This document shows positions 1 through 11,770 of a stretch of 64,000 nucleotides of DNA, one piece after another. How positions within the stretch are numbered: the first letter of the stretch is position 1; every line of letters starts with the position of its first letter. Position numbers and translations under genes: made by a program. Under the pieces are notes generated by a model. That model was given only the letters and a program-made list of their open reading frames with translations. It was not told the origin of the DNA and searched no databases. This stretch comes from Alphaproteobacteria bacterium SO-S41 (GTDB lineage: Bacteria > Pseudomonadota > Alphaproteobacteria > Micropepsales > Micropepsaceae), in assembly GCA_019670725.1 (NCBI GenBank), contig AP024629.1, forward strand, positions 1,860,001-1,924,000. Reading direction: 5' to 3'.

Positions 1-1
1 C

Positions 2-1096
2 ACGGGCTGGACGACGCTGGACGCCAAGGCGGTGTGGCGGGCGAGCGATGCGCTCGCCGTCAGCTTCGGCCTGCATCGAGATGCCGTGTCGCTGGATCTC
101 AAGCGCTTCACGACGGCGGACTGGGTCGGCGGTCCGGCGGGGGCGCTGGCGAGTGAGGCGCGCGGCCAGACGGAGACGAAGGCGGCCTGGGTGCAGGGCG
201 TCTGGGAGGTCGCGCCGGCGGTGACGGCGACGCTTGGCCTGCGCATCGAGGACTGGCGCGCGTCGGACGGCTACAACTATTCGCTGAGTCCGGCGCTGGC
301 GGTGACGCAACCTGAAGTGTCGGGGACGTTCAGCTCGCCCAAGGCCTCGCTGGCGTGGCGGCCGGACGACGCGTGGACGGTGACGGCGTCGTGGGGCGTC
401 GCCTATCGCATGCCGACGGTGACGGAACTGTATCAGACGATCACGACGGGCGCGGTGCTAACGGTGCCCAATCCGAACCTAAGGCCCGAGCATGCGAACA
501 GCTATGACCTTTCGGTCGCCTATGCCCGCGGCGAAGGGCGGGTGCGACTGTCGCTGTTCGCCGAGGATCTGGACGATGCACTGATCTCGCAATCGGCACC
601 GCTGGTGCCGGGATCGACGACGCTGTTCAGCTATGTCCAGAACATTGACGAGGTGCGATCGCGCGGCGTTGAAGCCGTCTTCGACTGGAACAATGTGCTG
701 ATCGACGGGCTGCAGCTTTCGGGCGCCGTGACCTATGTCGATTCCGAGATTGTCTCTGACCCCGCCTTTCGCGCGGCGGAGGGCAAGCGGACGCCGCAGA
801 TCCCGCGCTGGCGGGCGACGCTGGCGGCGACCTGGCGGCCGACAGAGGCGCTCTCGCTGACGCTGGCGGGGCGGTATGGCGACCGGTCCTACGGGACGAT
901 CGACAATAGCGATGTCGTCTCCGACACTTACCAGGGATTCGACGACTATTTCGTGGTGGATGCGCGGGTGCGTTACCAGCTCAACGAGCACTGGTCGGCC
1001 TCGGTCGGGGTGGACAATCTGAACGACGACCGGTCGTTCATTTTCCACCCGTTTCCGCAGCGAACGGTGCTGTTCGACCTGCACTATTCGGGCTGA
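2..1096 (+). CDS. TonB-dependent receptor, C-terminal part (truncated by window edge)
   Basis: The reading frame is open from the first bases and has no start codon in the window, so this is the 3' part of a larger outer-membrane gene. About 364 residues remain. They show alternating beta-strand patterns, with motifs such as WRPDDAWTVTASWGVAYRMP and NPNLRPEHANSYDLSV that are typical of the 22-strand barrel of TonB-dependent receptors (substrate import driven by TonB-ExbBD). The last strand ends in aromatic/hydrophobic residues (TVLFDLHYSG). The plug domain and TonB box lie outside the window, so the substrate (siderophore, B12, sugar or other) cannot be inferred. Confidence 0.85.
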   Translation, partial: TGWTTLDAKAVWRASDALAVSFGLHRDAVSLDLKRFTTADWVGGPAGALASEARGQTETKAAWVQGVWEVAPAVTATLGLRIEDWRASDGYNYSLSPALAVTQPEVSGTFSSPKASLAWRPDDAWTVTASWGVAYRMPTVTELYQTITTGAVLTVPNPNLRPEHANSYDLSVAYARGEGRVRLSLFAEDLDDALISQSAPLVPGSTTLFSYVQNIDEVRSRGVEAVFDWNNVLIDGLQLSGAVTYVDSEIVSDPAFRAAEGKRTPQIPRWRATLAATWRPTEALSLTLAGRYGDRSYGTIDNSDVVSDTYQGFDDYFVVDARVRYQLNEHWSASVGVDNLNDDRSFIFHPFPQRTVLFDLHYSG

Positions 1097-1115
1097 AGGC
1101 GGGGCACGTTGCCCG

Positions 1116-1144
1116 GGGGCGCGTCCTTAGGTAAAGAGCGCCCC
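1116..1144 (+). terminator. Hairpin after the TonB receptor gene
   Basis: GGGGCGC (1116-1122) pairs with GCGCCCC (1138-1144) around a 15-nt loop, about 20 bp past the receptor stop codon. No T-run follows, so it is at best a weak or factor-assisted terminator. Confidence 0.3.
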
Positions 1145-1182
1145 AACCCGCAACACCGCCGCCCCTGCCGAGGAGCCCGCCC

Positions 1183-2837
<1,655 letters not shown>

Positions 2838-2841
<4 letters not shown>

Positions 2842-3164
2842 CGCTGGGCGTCAAGCCGCATCGCAGCAAGTGGCGGGAGAGCGTTCTCATCTGCCGCAAA
2901 TGCTCGAAGAAGCTGCGCGGCGGGTTCGGGAAGAAGGGCAAGCGCACGCTGCGCGGCCTGCTGAAGGACGTCTATGGCGACGCCAAGGGACGGCGGGCGG
3001 AGCTCGGCATCGTCGAGGTGCCGTGCTTCAAGCTGTGCCCCAAGCGCGCGGTGAGCGTTGCCCTGGGGACGAAGCCGGGGACGCTCTATGAAGTACCGGA
3101 GGGTATGGACGTGGGGGATGTATTAGAGGCTCTAAATATCCCTGCCGTGGTCGGCAACCTCTAG
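2838..3164 (+). CDS. Small (2Fe-2S) ferredoxin-like protein
   Basis: The start chosen is GTG 2838, which overlaps the ettA stop (GTGA) and gives 108 residues. An upstream in-frame extension exists only as a shadow inside ettA. The product is basic, with an N-terminal ICRKCSKKL motif and a distal CFKLCPK motif. These four cysteines are the pattern expected for a thioredoxin-like (2Fe-2S) ferredoxin or metal-binding fold. Translational coupling suggests co-expression with ettA, but no functional link is known to me. The last 20 codons are noticeably AT-richer than the rest, at the edge of the low-GC patch that follows. Confidence 0.75.
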
Positions 3165-3189
3165 GAATCCCTTTATAGAGCGCGACGTG

Positions 3190-3882
3190 CTACGAGCGCG
3201 GTGGACGTGGCACTGTCACTTTGTCATAGCCGGGAGCGTATGAGGTTGCGACCGAGACCGTCAGCGCACGATCTTCTCCAGCAAATGTATATGATGCTGA
3301 GCAGGCGAAGCCTACTATGAACCCACCTTTGAGTTCTTCTTCAGTTAGCGGCTTCTGACGGATCGCATAGAGTCGCCGCTCGGTCGTCGAATGCGGTTGT
3401 AGAATCAAGAAGTCGGCGAGCGGTCTTTCCTGTGATTCAGGTTGTCGGTTCGTCTCAAAATCAATGTACGAAAATTGAATGGTTTCTTGCTGATCTTCTG
3501 AATGACACTTTATGCCATTCCGCAGGAAAACGGGCCTATCTTCACCATTCGCCAGCACAAAGTCCGAATAGTAGAAGTACCGATCTGGTGGAGTTATCTG
3601 CGCAACCGACGCGTACGCAGAGACGATATCGACTTTGGGCGTGTAAACAGCCTCCTTATAGACCTGCCAACCAACGCCTAGGAGAACGGACACAAGGGCG
3701 ACTATTAGGGAAAGTAGGGGCACCCAAGTTTGACTCGAGAAATGCAAACGTTGCCAGCTTCCGCAACGTATGCATTTCACGGCGCCCGTTCGAATTTCCT
3801 CAAAACAATAGCGACACCGGACGCTCTGATGAGCGTCCGGTGATGCGGCTGTAGTTCTTAAATCTTGCGTCTCCTCGCTCAA
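3190..3882 (-). CDS. Zinc-ribbon single-pass membrane protein, unknown function
   Basis: This 230-residue protein has an N-terminal zinc ribbon, C23-x2-C26 and C37-x2-C40 (CRYC...CIRC), followed by one hydrophobic segment at about 53-71 (VPLLSLIVALVSVLLGVGW). The C-terminal domain of about 150 residues, presumably extracytoplasmic, has no motif I recognise. Base composition is close to 50% GC by eye against clearly higher GC in all neighbours, and codon use differs accordingly, which points to recent acquisition. It is convergent with the ferredoxin-like gene and lies just downstream of the amidohydrolase on the same strand. A function cannot be assigned. Confidence 0.8.
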   Translation of the reverse strand: MSEETQDLRTTAASPDAHQSVRCRYCFEEIRTGAVKCIRCGSWQRLHFSSQTWVPLLSLIVALVSVLLGVGWQVYKEAVYTPKVDIVSAYASVAQITPPDRYFYYSDFVLANGEDRPVFLRNGIKCHSEDQQETIQFSYIDFETNRQPESQERPLADFLILQPHSTTERRLYAIRQKPLTEEELKGGFIVGFACSASYTFAGEDRALTVSVATSYAPGYDKVTVPRPPRS

Positions 3883-3897
3883 CAGACTGAACTTCTA

Positions 3898-5640
3898 CTA
3901 CTCCGCCGCCATCGCCAGCGGTTCGGCTTGCGGGCCGCGGATGAGGGCGCCGGGGCGTTCGCCGGTGGCGACGCCTTCACGGAAGGTGACCTTGCCGCTC
4001 TTGATCGTGGCGACATAGCCCTCGGCCTTTTGCAGCAGGCGCTTGCCGCCGGCGGGCAGATCGAAGGCGAGGTAGGGCTTCAGCAGGCGCAGGCGCTTCA
4101 GGTCGATCAGGTTCACGTCGCCGACGAGGCCGGGCTTCAGCGCGCCGCGATCGAGCAGGCCGTAGGCCGCGGCGGTGTGGGCGGTCTGGCGGTGGACCGC
4201 CTGCTCGAGGCTGAGGCGCTCGCCACGTTCGCGGTCGCGGACCCAGTGGGTCAGCATGAAGGTGGTGCTGGCGGCATCGCAGATCGTGCCGCAATGGGCG
4301 CCGCCGTCCGACAGGCTGACCAGCGTGTCCTTGTGGTCGAGCAGCTCGCGGACATGGTTGAGGTGGCGGTCGGTGTAGTTGAGGAGCGGCAAGTAGATGA
4401 AGCCGCGGCCCTCATCCTCCAGCATCAGCTCGTAGGCGTACTCGGCGGGATCTCGGCCTTCGCGCGCGGCGCGGGCGGCGATCGAGTCCTCGGGGCTGGG
4501 CTCGTAATCGGGATCGTCGGAGAGGCCGAAGTGACCGTCCCAGCCGGTGAACAGGTTTTTCGCCAGCGACGTGACGGGCATGCCCTGCGGCAGCGCCGGT
4601 TCGGACAGCAGGCGCGCCTTGAATTCGGGGTCCTGAAGCTTTGCGAGCTGCTGATCCCACGGCAGGCCGGCGATCGACTGCCAGCTCGGGCGCGGCATGA
4701 AGGGGTGAACCGTGCCGCGCCAGTTGAGCAGCAGGCCGGTGCCGCGCAGCGCGATCTGCGCGGTGATGCGCGCGCCGCGCGCGTTGGCTTGCTCGGTGCG
4801 GGCGATCGAGTCGCGCCAGCCTTCGGTGTCGCCGAGCGACTGAAGCAGGGCGTAGGTGACGGAGAGGCCGCTGTCGCGCGACAGCTCTTCCATCGTCGCG
4901 AACTCCTCCGCGTATTCAGCGAAGTCGGACGCCATTTCGAAGACGCCGTGGCCGGCGCGCTTCATGCCCATGCCGATGCCCAGCAGCTCGTCGCGGGCGG
5001 CAAAGGTGCCGGGCACGACTTCGCCGTCCTTGGCTTTGTGCAGCATGGTGCGGCTGGTGGAGAAGCCGAGCGCGCCGGCGTTGAGGCCCTGCTCGACAAT
5101 GCGCGACATGGCGGCGATGTCGGAGGCGGTCGCCGGTTCATTGCGCGCGCCGCGCTCGCCCATCACATAGGCGCGCACCGCGGCATGCGGCACCTGGGTG
5201 CCGACATCGACGGTGCGGGGCATCGCATCCAGTGCGTCGAGATATTCGGGGAAGGTTTCCCAGTTCCAGGTGAGGCCTTCCGCGAGCGCGGAGCCCGGGA
5301 TGTCCTCGACGCCTTCCATCAGTTCGATCAGCCAGTCGTGCCTTTCGGGCGCCGCGGGCGCGAAGCCGACGCCGCAATTGCCCATCACGACTGTCGTGAC
5401 GCCGTGCCAGGACGAGGGCGCGAGATCGGCGTCCCAGGTCGCCTGGCCGTCATAGTGCGTGTGAATATCGACGAAGCCCGGCGTGACGAGAAGGCCGGTC
5501 GCGTCGATCTCCTCCTTGCCCGTGGCGGTGACGGTGCCGACGGCGGCGATGCGGCCGTTGTCGATGGCGACGTCGCCGGTGAAGGCGGGCGCGCCGGTGC
5601 CGTCGACGATGGTGCCGTTGCGGATGACGAGATCATGCAT
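3898..5640 (-). CDS. N-acyl-D-amino-acid deacylase / D-aminoacylase-type amidohydrolase
   Basis: A 580-residue metal-dependent hydrolase of the amidohydrolase superfamily. The family removes acyl groups from N-acyl-D-amino acids, though many members have undefined substrates. The metal motif [12 protein letters not shown] places H60 and H62, and the NCG cysteine at 89 corresponds to the zinc-bridging Cys of D-aminoacylases. A distal [10 protein letters not shown] carries the catalytic Asp. I chose ATG 5640 because the N-terminus [14 protein letters not shown] is canonical and a GAGGG ribosome site lies 8 bp upstream; the ORF itself extends 18 codons further. There is no signal peptide, so it is probably cytoplasmic. 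Confidence 0.9.
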   Translation of the reverse strand: MHDLVIRNGTIVDGTGAPAFTGDVAIDNGRIAAVGTVTATGKEEIDATGLLVTPGFVDIHTHYDGQATWDADLAPSSWHGVTTVVMGNCGVGFAPAAPERHDWLIELMEGVEDIPGSALAEGLTWNWETFPEYLDALDAMPRTVDVGTQVPHAAVRAYVMGERGARNEPATASDIAAMSRIVEQGLNAGALGFSTSRTMLHKAKDGEVVPGTFAARDELLGIGMGMKRAGHGVFEMASDFAEYAEEFATMEELSRDSGLSVTYALLQSLGDTEGWRDSIARTEQANARGARITAQIALRGTGLLLNWRGTVHPFMPRPSWQSIAGLPWDQQLAKLQDPEFKARLLSEPALPQGMPVTSLAKNLFTGWDGHFGLSDDPDYEPSPEDSIAARAAREGRDPAEYAYELMLEDEGRGFIYLPLLNYTDRHLNHVRELLDHKDTLVSLSDGGAHCGTICDAASTTFMLTHWVRDRERGERLSLEQAVHRQTAHTAAAYGLLDRGALKPGLVGDVNLIDLKRLRLLKPYLAFDLPAGGKRLLQKAEGYVATIKSGKVTFREGVATGERPGALIRGPQAEPLAMAAE

Positions 5641-5748
5641 GGCGTTTCCCTCAGATTTTCTTATGGCGGAAAGCTGCGCGTGCCGCCCGATCAAGTCAAT
5701 CCGACGAAGGGTAAGCCGTGGATGGACCGCCGCCGCGGACCATGACAG

Positions 5749-6600
5749 TTATGGATTGTCCTTCCCGTCGATGCGGGTGCCGACGCGGAGGTCGCAGATG
5801 GAGAAGTCGGCGCGCTTCTGGCCTCTGATGGCGCCGACATAGGAGAGGAAATCGACGCTGGCGGGCCGCATGGCCTCGACGGTCGGGCGTTCGCCGGAGG
5901 GGATGTCGGCGGCGATGCGGACGCGGGTCATGACGTCGGGGGCGGCGGGCGGCTCGCCGGTGTTGAGCTTGTAGACGATCTCGAGCCCTTCGACGGTCAT
6001 GCCCCACGCCGTGTAGAGGCGGTCGAGGCGGCGGGCGGAACCGCGCATGAAGAAGAACTCGCTGTTGGCGCTGTCGAAGGCGTCGTCGCGGCCCATGCCG
6101 ACGACGCCGGGGCAGTAGGCGCCCCAGGTCTGCGTCGTGCCCTCGCCGCGGCGGGCGTCCTCGGCGGCGGAGACAGTCTCGACGGGCAGGGTGCCGAGAA
6201 AGCCGGTCGAGCCGTCGGAGCGGGTGGAGATCGGGACATAGCCAGAGGCGGGGGCGATCTTCGCCGTGAATTCGGGGGCCAGGTTGGGAAGGGCGGACTT
6301 GCCGCCGTCCTTGTTACCGGGATTGCCGGTCTGGGCGACGAAGCCGTCGATGACGCGGTGGAACTGGAGCCCGTCAAAGGTGCCGGCGCGGGTCAGTTCC
6401 TTGATGCGGGCGACGGCCAGCGGCGCGAGGTCGGGGCGCATCTCGACGATGATGCGGCCCTTGCCGGTTTCGATGACGAGCAGGTTCTCGGGATCGATGG
6501 TGCGCCAGTCCGGGTCCTCCGCCCCGCAGGCGGTGGGGAGCGTGAGGCTGAGGGCGATTGTGACGGCGAGGGCGGAGAGGCGCATGCCCCGCTTTAGCAT
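5749..6600 (-). CDS. Secreted cyclophilin-type peptidyl-prolyl cis-trans isomerase
   Basis: The protein has a hydrophobic signal segment (MRLSALAVTIALSLTLPTAC) and then a cyclophilin domain. The hallmark FHRVIDGFVAQTGNP and a GMTVEGLEIVYKLN end support a PPIase that assists protein folding in the periplasm. The start may be ATG 6600 (283 aa) or ATG 6585 (278 aa). The Cys at the end of the signal could be lipidated, but the residue at -3 is Pro, so a lipobox is doubtful. Compared with minimal bacterial cyclophilins it has an extended middle (about residues 115-170) and an extra tail. The ORF continues upstream to 6732 only as an antisense overlap of the divergent reductase gene. Confidence 0.88.
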   Translation of the reverse strand: MLKRGMRLSALAVTIALSLTLPTACGAEDPDWRTIDPENLLVIETGKGRIIVEMRPDLAPLAVARIKELTRAGTFDGLQFHRVIDGFVAQTGNPGNKDGGKSALPNLAPEFTAKIAPASGYVPISTRSDGSTGFLGTLPVETVSAAEDARRGEGTTQTWGAYCPGVVGMGRDDAFDSANSEFFFMRGSARRLDRLYTAWGMTVEGLEIVYKLNTGEPPAAPDVMTRVRIAADIPSGERPTVEAMRPASVDFLSYVGAIRGQKRADFSICDLRVGTRIDGKDNP

Positions 6601-6665
6601 CGCCGCGTTTGCGCATGAAGCGCTCCCTCGTGTATTGGGCGCGGACAGGGACATTGGGGAACACC

Positions 6666-7682
6666 ATGAAATCCAAGCGGCTGGGTAAAAGCGGGATCGC
6701 GGTTTCGACGATCTGCATGGGCACCATGACATTCGGCAACCAGGCCGACGAGGCGATGTCGCATCGCGTGCTCGACATGTCGCTGGATGCCGGGATCAAC
6801 TTCTTCGATACGGCCGAGAACTATCCCGTGCCGCCGGACGAGAAGTACGCGGGGCGCACCGAGGAGATCATCGGGCGCTGGATGAAGACCAAGAACCGCG
6901 ACGCCATCATCATGGCGACCAAGGTGTGCGGTCCGAGCCATGGCTGGCTGCGCGCGTCGCAGCGCGCCGGCATGACGGCGCTGGACCGGCACAACATCAT
7001 CCGCGCCGTCGAGGCGAGCCTGACGCGGCTGCAGACGGACTATGTCGACCTCTACCAGACCCATTGGCCCGATCACGGCACGCCCTATGAGGAGCAGATG
7101 GAGGCGCTGGACGATCTGGTGCGCGCCGGCAAGGTGCGGATCGTCGGCTGCAGCAACGAGACGAGCTGGGGCCTGATGAAGAGCCTGGCGGTGTCGGAGA
7201 AGAACGGCTTCGCGCGGCACCAGACGATCCAGAACAATTTCAGCATGAACAACCGCCGCTTCGAGGACGAGCTGGCGCAGGTGTGCCGGCAGGAAGGGGT
7301 GAGCGCGATCCCGTACTCGCCGCTGGCGGGCGGCGTGCTGACCGGCAAGTACCAGGGCGGCGCCCGGCCGGAAGGCGCGCGCTTCTCGAACTACCTCGCG
7401 ATCGGCGGACGGCAGGGCGTGATGGCCAAGCGCTTCGTGAACGAGAAGTCGCTGAGCTCGACCGAGCGCTTCATGGGAATCGCCGCGGAGCTGGGCATTT
7501 CGGTGACGACGCTGGCGACGGCGTGGAGCAAGCAGCACGACTTCGTGGCGTCGACGATTGTCGGCGTGACCCATGCCGACCAGGTGCCGGACATCCTCGC
7601 GGCCGCCGAGCTGACGCTCAGCGACGAGACGATGAAGAAGATCGACGCGGTGACGAAGGAGATCCTCTACCCGATGGGGTAG
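6666..7682 (+). CDS. Aldo/keto reductase family protein
   Basis: A 338-residue NADPH-dependent aldo/keto reductase ((beta/alpha)8 barrel). It shows the family N-terminus MKSKRLGKSGIAVSTICMGT, the catalytic-tetrad regions FFDTAENY (Asp, Tyr) and DLYQTHWPD (His), and the cofactor segment RIVGCSNETSW. A K in IMATKVCGP completes the tetrad. ATG 6666 is preferred over the upstream in-frame codon at 6609 because it matches the family N-terminus and follows a TTGGGG ribosome site. It resembles YhdN/Tas-like oxidoreductases; the true substrate is unknown. It is divergent from the cyclophilin gene and convergent with the monooxygenase gene. Confidence 0.93.
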   Translation: MKSKRLGKSGIAVSTICMGTMTFGNQADEAMSHRVLDMSLDAGINFFDTAENYPVPPDEKYAGRTEEIIGRWMKTKNRDAIIMATKVCGPSHGWLRASQRAGMTALDRHNIIRAVEASLTRLQTDYVDLYQTHWPDHGTPYEEQMEALDDLVRAGKVRIVGCSNETSWGLMKSLAVSEKNGFARHQTIQNNFSMNNRRFEDELAQVCRQEGVSAIPYSPLAGGVLTGKYQGGARPEGARFSNYLAIGGRQGVMAKRFVNEKSLSSTERFMGIAAELGISVTTLATAWSKQHDFVASTIVGVTHADQVPDILAAAELTLSDETMKKIDAVTKEILYPMG

Positions 7683-7683
7683 A

Positions 7684-7760
7684 GCGGGTGGGCCGGTGCG
7701 CTGCATCGGCCCCCTTCCCCCCTTCGGGGGACTTCCCCCGTAAGCACGGGGGAAGATAAG
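7684..7760 (+). repeat. Family C palindromic repeat, copy 1
   Basis: A GC-rich element between convergent genes contains the hairpin CTTCCCCCGTAAGCACGGGG followed by GAAG, preceded by CCCCCCTTCGGGGG. The same core recurs near 11240, 32046 and 33050. It may terminate both converging transcripts. Confidence 0.75.
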
Positions 7761-7765
7761 GGCGG

Positions 7766-9559
<1,794 letters not shown>

Positions 9560-10076
9560 GGTCCTGCTCCTGGGCCGCCCTCTGCGGGGCGCGTGATATT
9601 TTGTCAGGGCCAGTGTCGGGGCGGGCGGCGGACGGCGTCAAGGTGACGTGAGCGGAAACGGCAGGCTCCGGCTTGAACATCTGTTCCACGGCGAGGCAGC
9701 GCGCGGCCAAGGCTTCGCCAAGTTGCCGCGCGATGCGGTCGCGGGCGGCGACAGCAGCGCGGCTGACCCGCAGAAGGGCGAGGGAGAGGCGGCTGAGTTT
9801 GCGACAGCCGGTCATCGCATCCCGCAATTGGCGGGCGGGTTCGGCGGCGGTTTTACGTGCAGCGAGGGCGGCGGCGGTATCGCGGCCGTGTTTCAAAGCG
9901 ACGGCTGCACGAGAGCGGCCCTGATAATCTCTACGAATTGGTCACTGTTGACTGTGCTTGGATCGGCCATTGGGCGGTTCCTCGCTTTCGGCGGAACAGC
10001 ATCACGTAACGGGCGAACTTAAAAGTACTCCAGAAATCGATGCGTCAAATTCCAGAAATGACCGCGCCGCTATATT

Positions 10077-10112
10077 CGCGCGTGCCGCGCTGCGTGCCTC
10101 ACCATGACGGGG
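10077..10112 (+). repeat. Partial family A repeat (3' end only)
   Basis: CGCGCTGCGTGCCTCACCATGACGG-type sequence matches the last 35 bp or so of the full family A elements at 13041, 15588, 42635 and 43194. The 5' part is missing. Confidence 0.6.
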
Positions 10113-10190
10113 AGGGGTGGGCCGGTGCGCTGCATTTGCCCCCTCCACCGCTTCGCGGTCCCCCTCCCCCGCAGGCGGGGGAGGATCAAG
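10110..10190 (+). repeat. Diverged family C-like repeat
   Basis: It shares the leader GGTGGGCCGGTGCGCTGCAT with the 7684 element, then carries CTCCCCCGCAGGCGGGGGAG as its hairpin instead of the canonical stem. It directly abuts the -35 box of the ArsR gene. Confidence 0.6.
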
Positions 10191-10196
10191 AGGCGC

Positions 10197-10254
10197 TTGA
10201 CGGGTGGGGGCGGAGGCATTATTTAACCGATATGTTAATTGCTCGATACGTTAA
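10197..10254 (+). promoter_or_regulatory. Promoter and operator of the ArsR-SRPBCC operon
   Basis: TTGACG (10197-10202) and TATTTA (10220-10225) are spaced by 17 bp, a good sigma-70 promoter. The inverted repeat TTAAC-CGATAT-GTTAA (10223-10238) overlaps the -10 box. A direct copy of its right half, CGATACGTTAA (10244-10254), repeats CGATATGTTAA (10228-10238) with 16-bp spacing. This is the expected layout for autorepression by the ArsR protein. Confidence 0.6.
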
Positions 10255-10258
10255 ATAG

Positions 10259-10666
10259 ATGCACGCCGATCAGCTCACCGCGACCTTCTCTGCGCTTGCC
10301 GATCCGACGCGGCGGGCGATTTTGGCGCGGCTGGCGAAGGGCGAGACGACGGTGAATGAGCTCGCGGCGCCGTTTGCGATAAGCCTGCCGGCGGTGTCGC
10401 GGCATTTGAAGGTGCTGGAAAAGGCAGGCCTCGTCGCCAAGTCGCGCACCGCGCAGTGGCGGCCGTGCCGGCTAGAGGCCGGGCCGCTGAAAGAGGCGGC
10501 GGGGTGGATCGCGCATTATCGGCGCTATTGGGACGACAGCTTCGATCGGCTGGATGCCTATCTCGCCGAGGTGCAGGCGCCCAAAACCCGCGCCAAAGCC
10601 AAACCCCGATCCAACCCCCAATCCAACTCGGCGACCGGAGCGAAGACAGGAAAGGCCAAGTCATGA
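10259..10666 (+). CDS. ArsR-family transcriptional regulator
   Basis: This 135-residue winged-helix repressor has the typical core FSALADPTRRAILARLAKGE, recognition helix SLPAVSRHLKVLEKAGLV and wing. The C-terminal tail (about residues 105-135) is rich in Lys/Pro/Ser and looks disordered. No cysteine metal site such as CxCxx is visible, so it belongs to the non-metal ArsR group that usually precedes SRPBCC genes. The ATG at 10259 has no Shine-Dalgarno sequence and is preceded directly by TAG. It overlaps the next gene by ATGA, so the two are co-translated. Confidence 0.9.
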   Translation: MHADQLTATFSALADPTRRAILARLAKGETTVNELAAPFAISLPAVSRHLKVLEKAGLVAKSRTAQWRPCRLEAGPLKEAAGWIAHYRRYWDDSFDRLDAYLAEVQAPKTRAKAKPRSNPQSNSATGAKTGKAKS

Positions 10667-11121
10667 CGGCAATCGTGAAGAACATTCCCGCGGGGCATGA
10701 ACTGCTGATCACGCGGTTCTTCAAGGCGCCGCGCACGCTCGTCTACAAAGCGTGGACGGACAAGGAGATGGCGCTGCGCTGGTCGGGCCCGCGCGACTAT
10801 CCGCTGGTCGAGAGCGACCATGATGTGCGGCCCGGCGGCGCATGGCGCGGTTGCCTGCGCGGGGCAGACGGCGTCGATCTGTGGCAGGGCGGGACGTATC
10901 GCGAGGTCGTGCCGAACGAGAAGCTGGTCTTCACCTTCGGCTGGGACACCGACAAGGGCACCTCGCAGGGCGAGATGCTGGTCACCATCACCTTCGCCGA
11001 CAAGGACGGGGGCACCGAGATGGTGTTCCTGCAGCAGGGCTTCGTGGAGACCAAAGATCGCGACGGGCATCGCGGCGGGTGGAACAGCGCGTTCGACCGG
11101 CTGGCGGAGACGGTGGCGTAG
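10663..11121 (+). CDS. SRPBCC (AHA1/START-like) domain protein
   Basis: The 152-residue product belongs to the AHA1/activator-of-Hsp90-like SRPBCC fold, a hydrophobic ligand-binding helix-grip. Diagnostic pieces are FFKAPRTLVYKAWTD near the N-terminus, the VRPGGAWR turn, the EVVPNEKLVFTFGW strand and a C-terminal GGWNSAFDRLAE helix. ATG 10663 is chosen because it overlaps the ArsR stop as ATGA; a longer frame starts at 10456 inside that gene. The ligand is unknown. Pairing with ArsR suggests that the regulator controls this protein, as is common for these gene pairs. Confidence 0.88.
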   Translation: MTAIVKNIPAGHELLITRFFKAPRTLVYKAWTDKEMALRWSGPRDYPLVESDHDVRPGGAWRGCLRGADGVDLWQGGTYREVVPNEKLVFTFGWDTDKGTSQGEMLVTITFADKDGGTEMVFLQQGFVETKDRDGHRGGWNSAFDRLAETVA

Positions 11122-11404
11122 GGCGGCTCCCTATCGTCTTACTCCCGCCCGCTTGCGGGGGGAGACAGACCTTTCGATTGCGGAGCAAGCGGAAGGGCAG
11201 AGGGGGGCGTGTGATCGCGTGGAGCGGCGCTCTATGCCTTTGCCCCCTTCCCCCCTTCGGGGGACTTCCCCCGTAAGCACGGGGGAAGATAGGCGGTCCC
11301 CTTCCCGTGAACGGGGGAGGATGAAGAGGGCTAGCCGATATATTTTGCGGGGGCTGTCGGTTGTAGGGTTGGGGGAACGTCCTTGGCCTGAAGGAGCCCT
11401 GCCG
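11122..11404. other. Intergenic region made mainly of repeats
   Basis: It contains a short GC-rich inverted repeat near 11137-11168 (CTCCCGCCCGCTTGCGGGGGGAG), a family C element at 11240-11292, and a second related half, CTTCCCGTGAACGGGGGAGG, near 11300-11320. An AAGGAG ribosome site precedes the next gene. No gene is supported. Confidence 0.6.
11240..11292 (+). repeat. Family C palindromic repeat, copy 2
   Basis: CCCCCTTCCCCCCTTCGGGG, then the hairpin CTTCCCCCGTAAGCACGGGG and GAAG. The sequence is nearly identical to the 7684 copy. It lies downstream of the SRPBCC gene and could act as its terminator. Confidence 0.75.
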
Positions 11405-11770
11405 ATGCATTATGCGATCCTCTGCTACAACTCCGAAGCCGTGGTGACCTCCTGGACCAAGGAGGAGGACGATGCCGTCATGGCGAAGCTGCATGTCGTG
11501 CATGAGCGGCTGGAGAAGGCGGGGAAATTGGGGCCGTCGATCCGGCTGTTGCCGACGACCACCGCGACGACGCTGTTCAAGCAGAAGGACCTGGTGATCG
11601 ACGGGCCGTATGCGGAGACCAAGGAGCAGTTGCTGGGCTTCTACGTGATCGACTGCGCCGACCTGGACGAGGCGGTGGCGATCGCGCGCGAGCTGGGCGT
11701 CGCCAATCCCGGCGGGGCGTATGAGATCCGGCCGATGGCGCTGTTCCTGCCGGGCGTGCCCCTGTCATGA
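11405..11770 (+). CDS. YCII-related (DGPF-type) protein
   Basis: This 121-residue alpha+beta protein of the YCII superfamily starts MHYAILCYNSE and carries VIDGPYAETKEQLLGFYVID, the DGPF-like signature, followed by the PGGAYEIRPM C-terminal strand. In many bacteria these proteins are encoded next to ECF42-type sigma factors. Here the stop codon overlaps the start of the sigma gene (ATGA), so the pair is translationally coupled. The biochemical function of DGPF proteins is not established. AAGGAG lies upstream of ATG 11405; the longer upstream frame is repeat-derived and unlikely. Confidence 0.92.
   Translation: MHYAILCYNSEAVVTSWTKEEDDAVMAKLHVVHERLEKAGKLGPSIRLLPTTTATTLFKQKDLVIDGPYAETKEQLLGFYVIDCADLDEAVAIARELGVANPGGAYEIRPMALFLPGVPLS

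Larger units (their letters stand above)
9560..10258. other. 700-bp region without a convincing gene
   Basis: The left part (9562-9970) has coding-like composition on the minus strand. An ATG at 9970 opens 25 codons, ends in TGA at 9893, and the adjacent frame continues from 9896 (KHGRDTAAALAARK...), which could be a frameshifted remnant or chance. A plus-strand ORF at 9648-10022 has no recognisable domain. The right part holds repeat fragments and the promoter/operator of the ArsR gene at 10259. Confidence 0.5.

Noticed and set aside
3865-5745. 626-codon plus-strand ORF opposite the amidohydrolase gene
   Set aside because: It is the antisense of a clear family member, has no recognisable domain, and high GC produces long open antisense frames.
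9648-10022. Plus-strand 124-codon ORF between the monooxygenase and ArsR genes
   Set aside because: No ribosome site or domain, and the opposite strand has equally coding-like composition; kept only as an undefined region.
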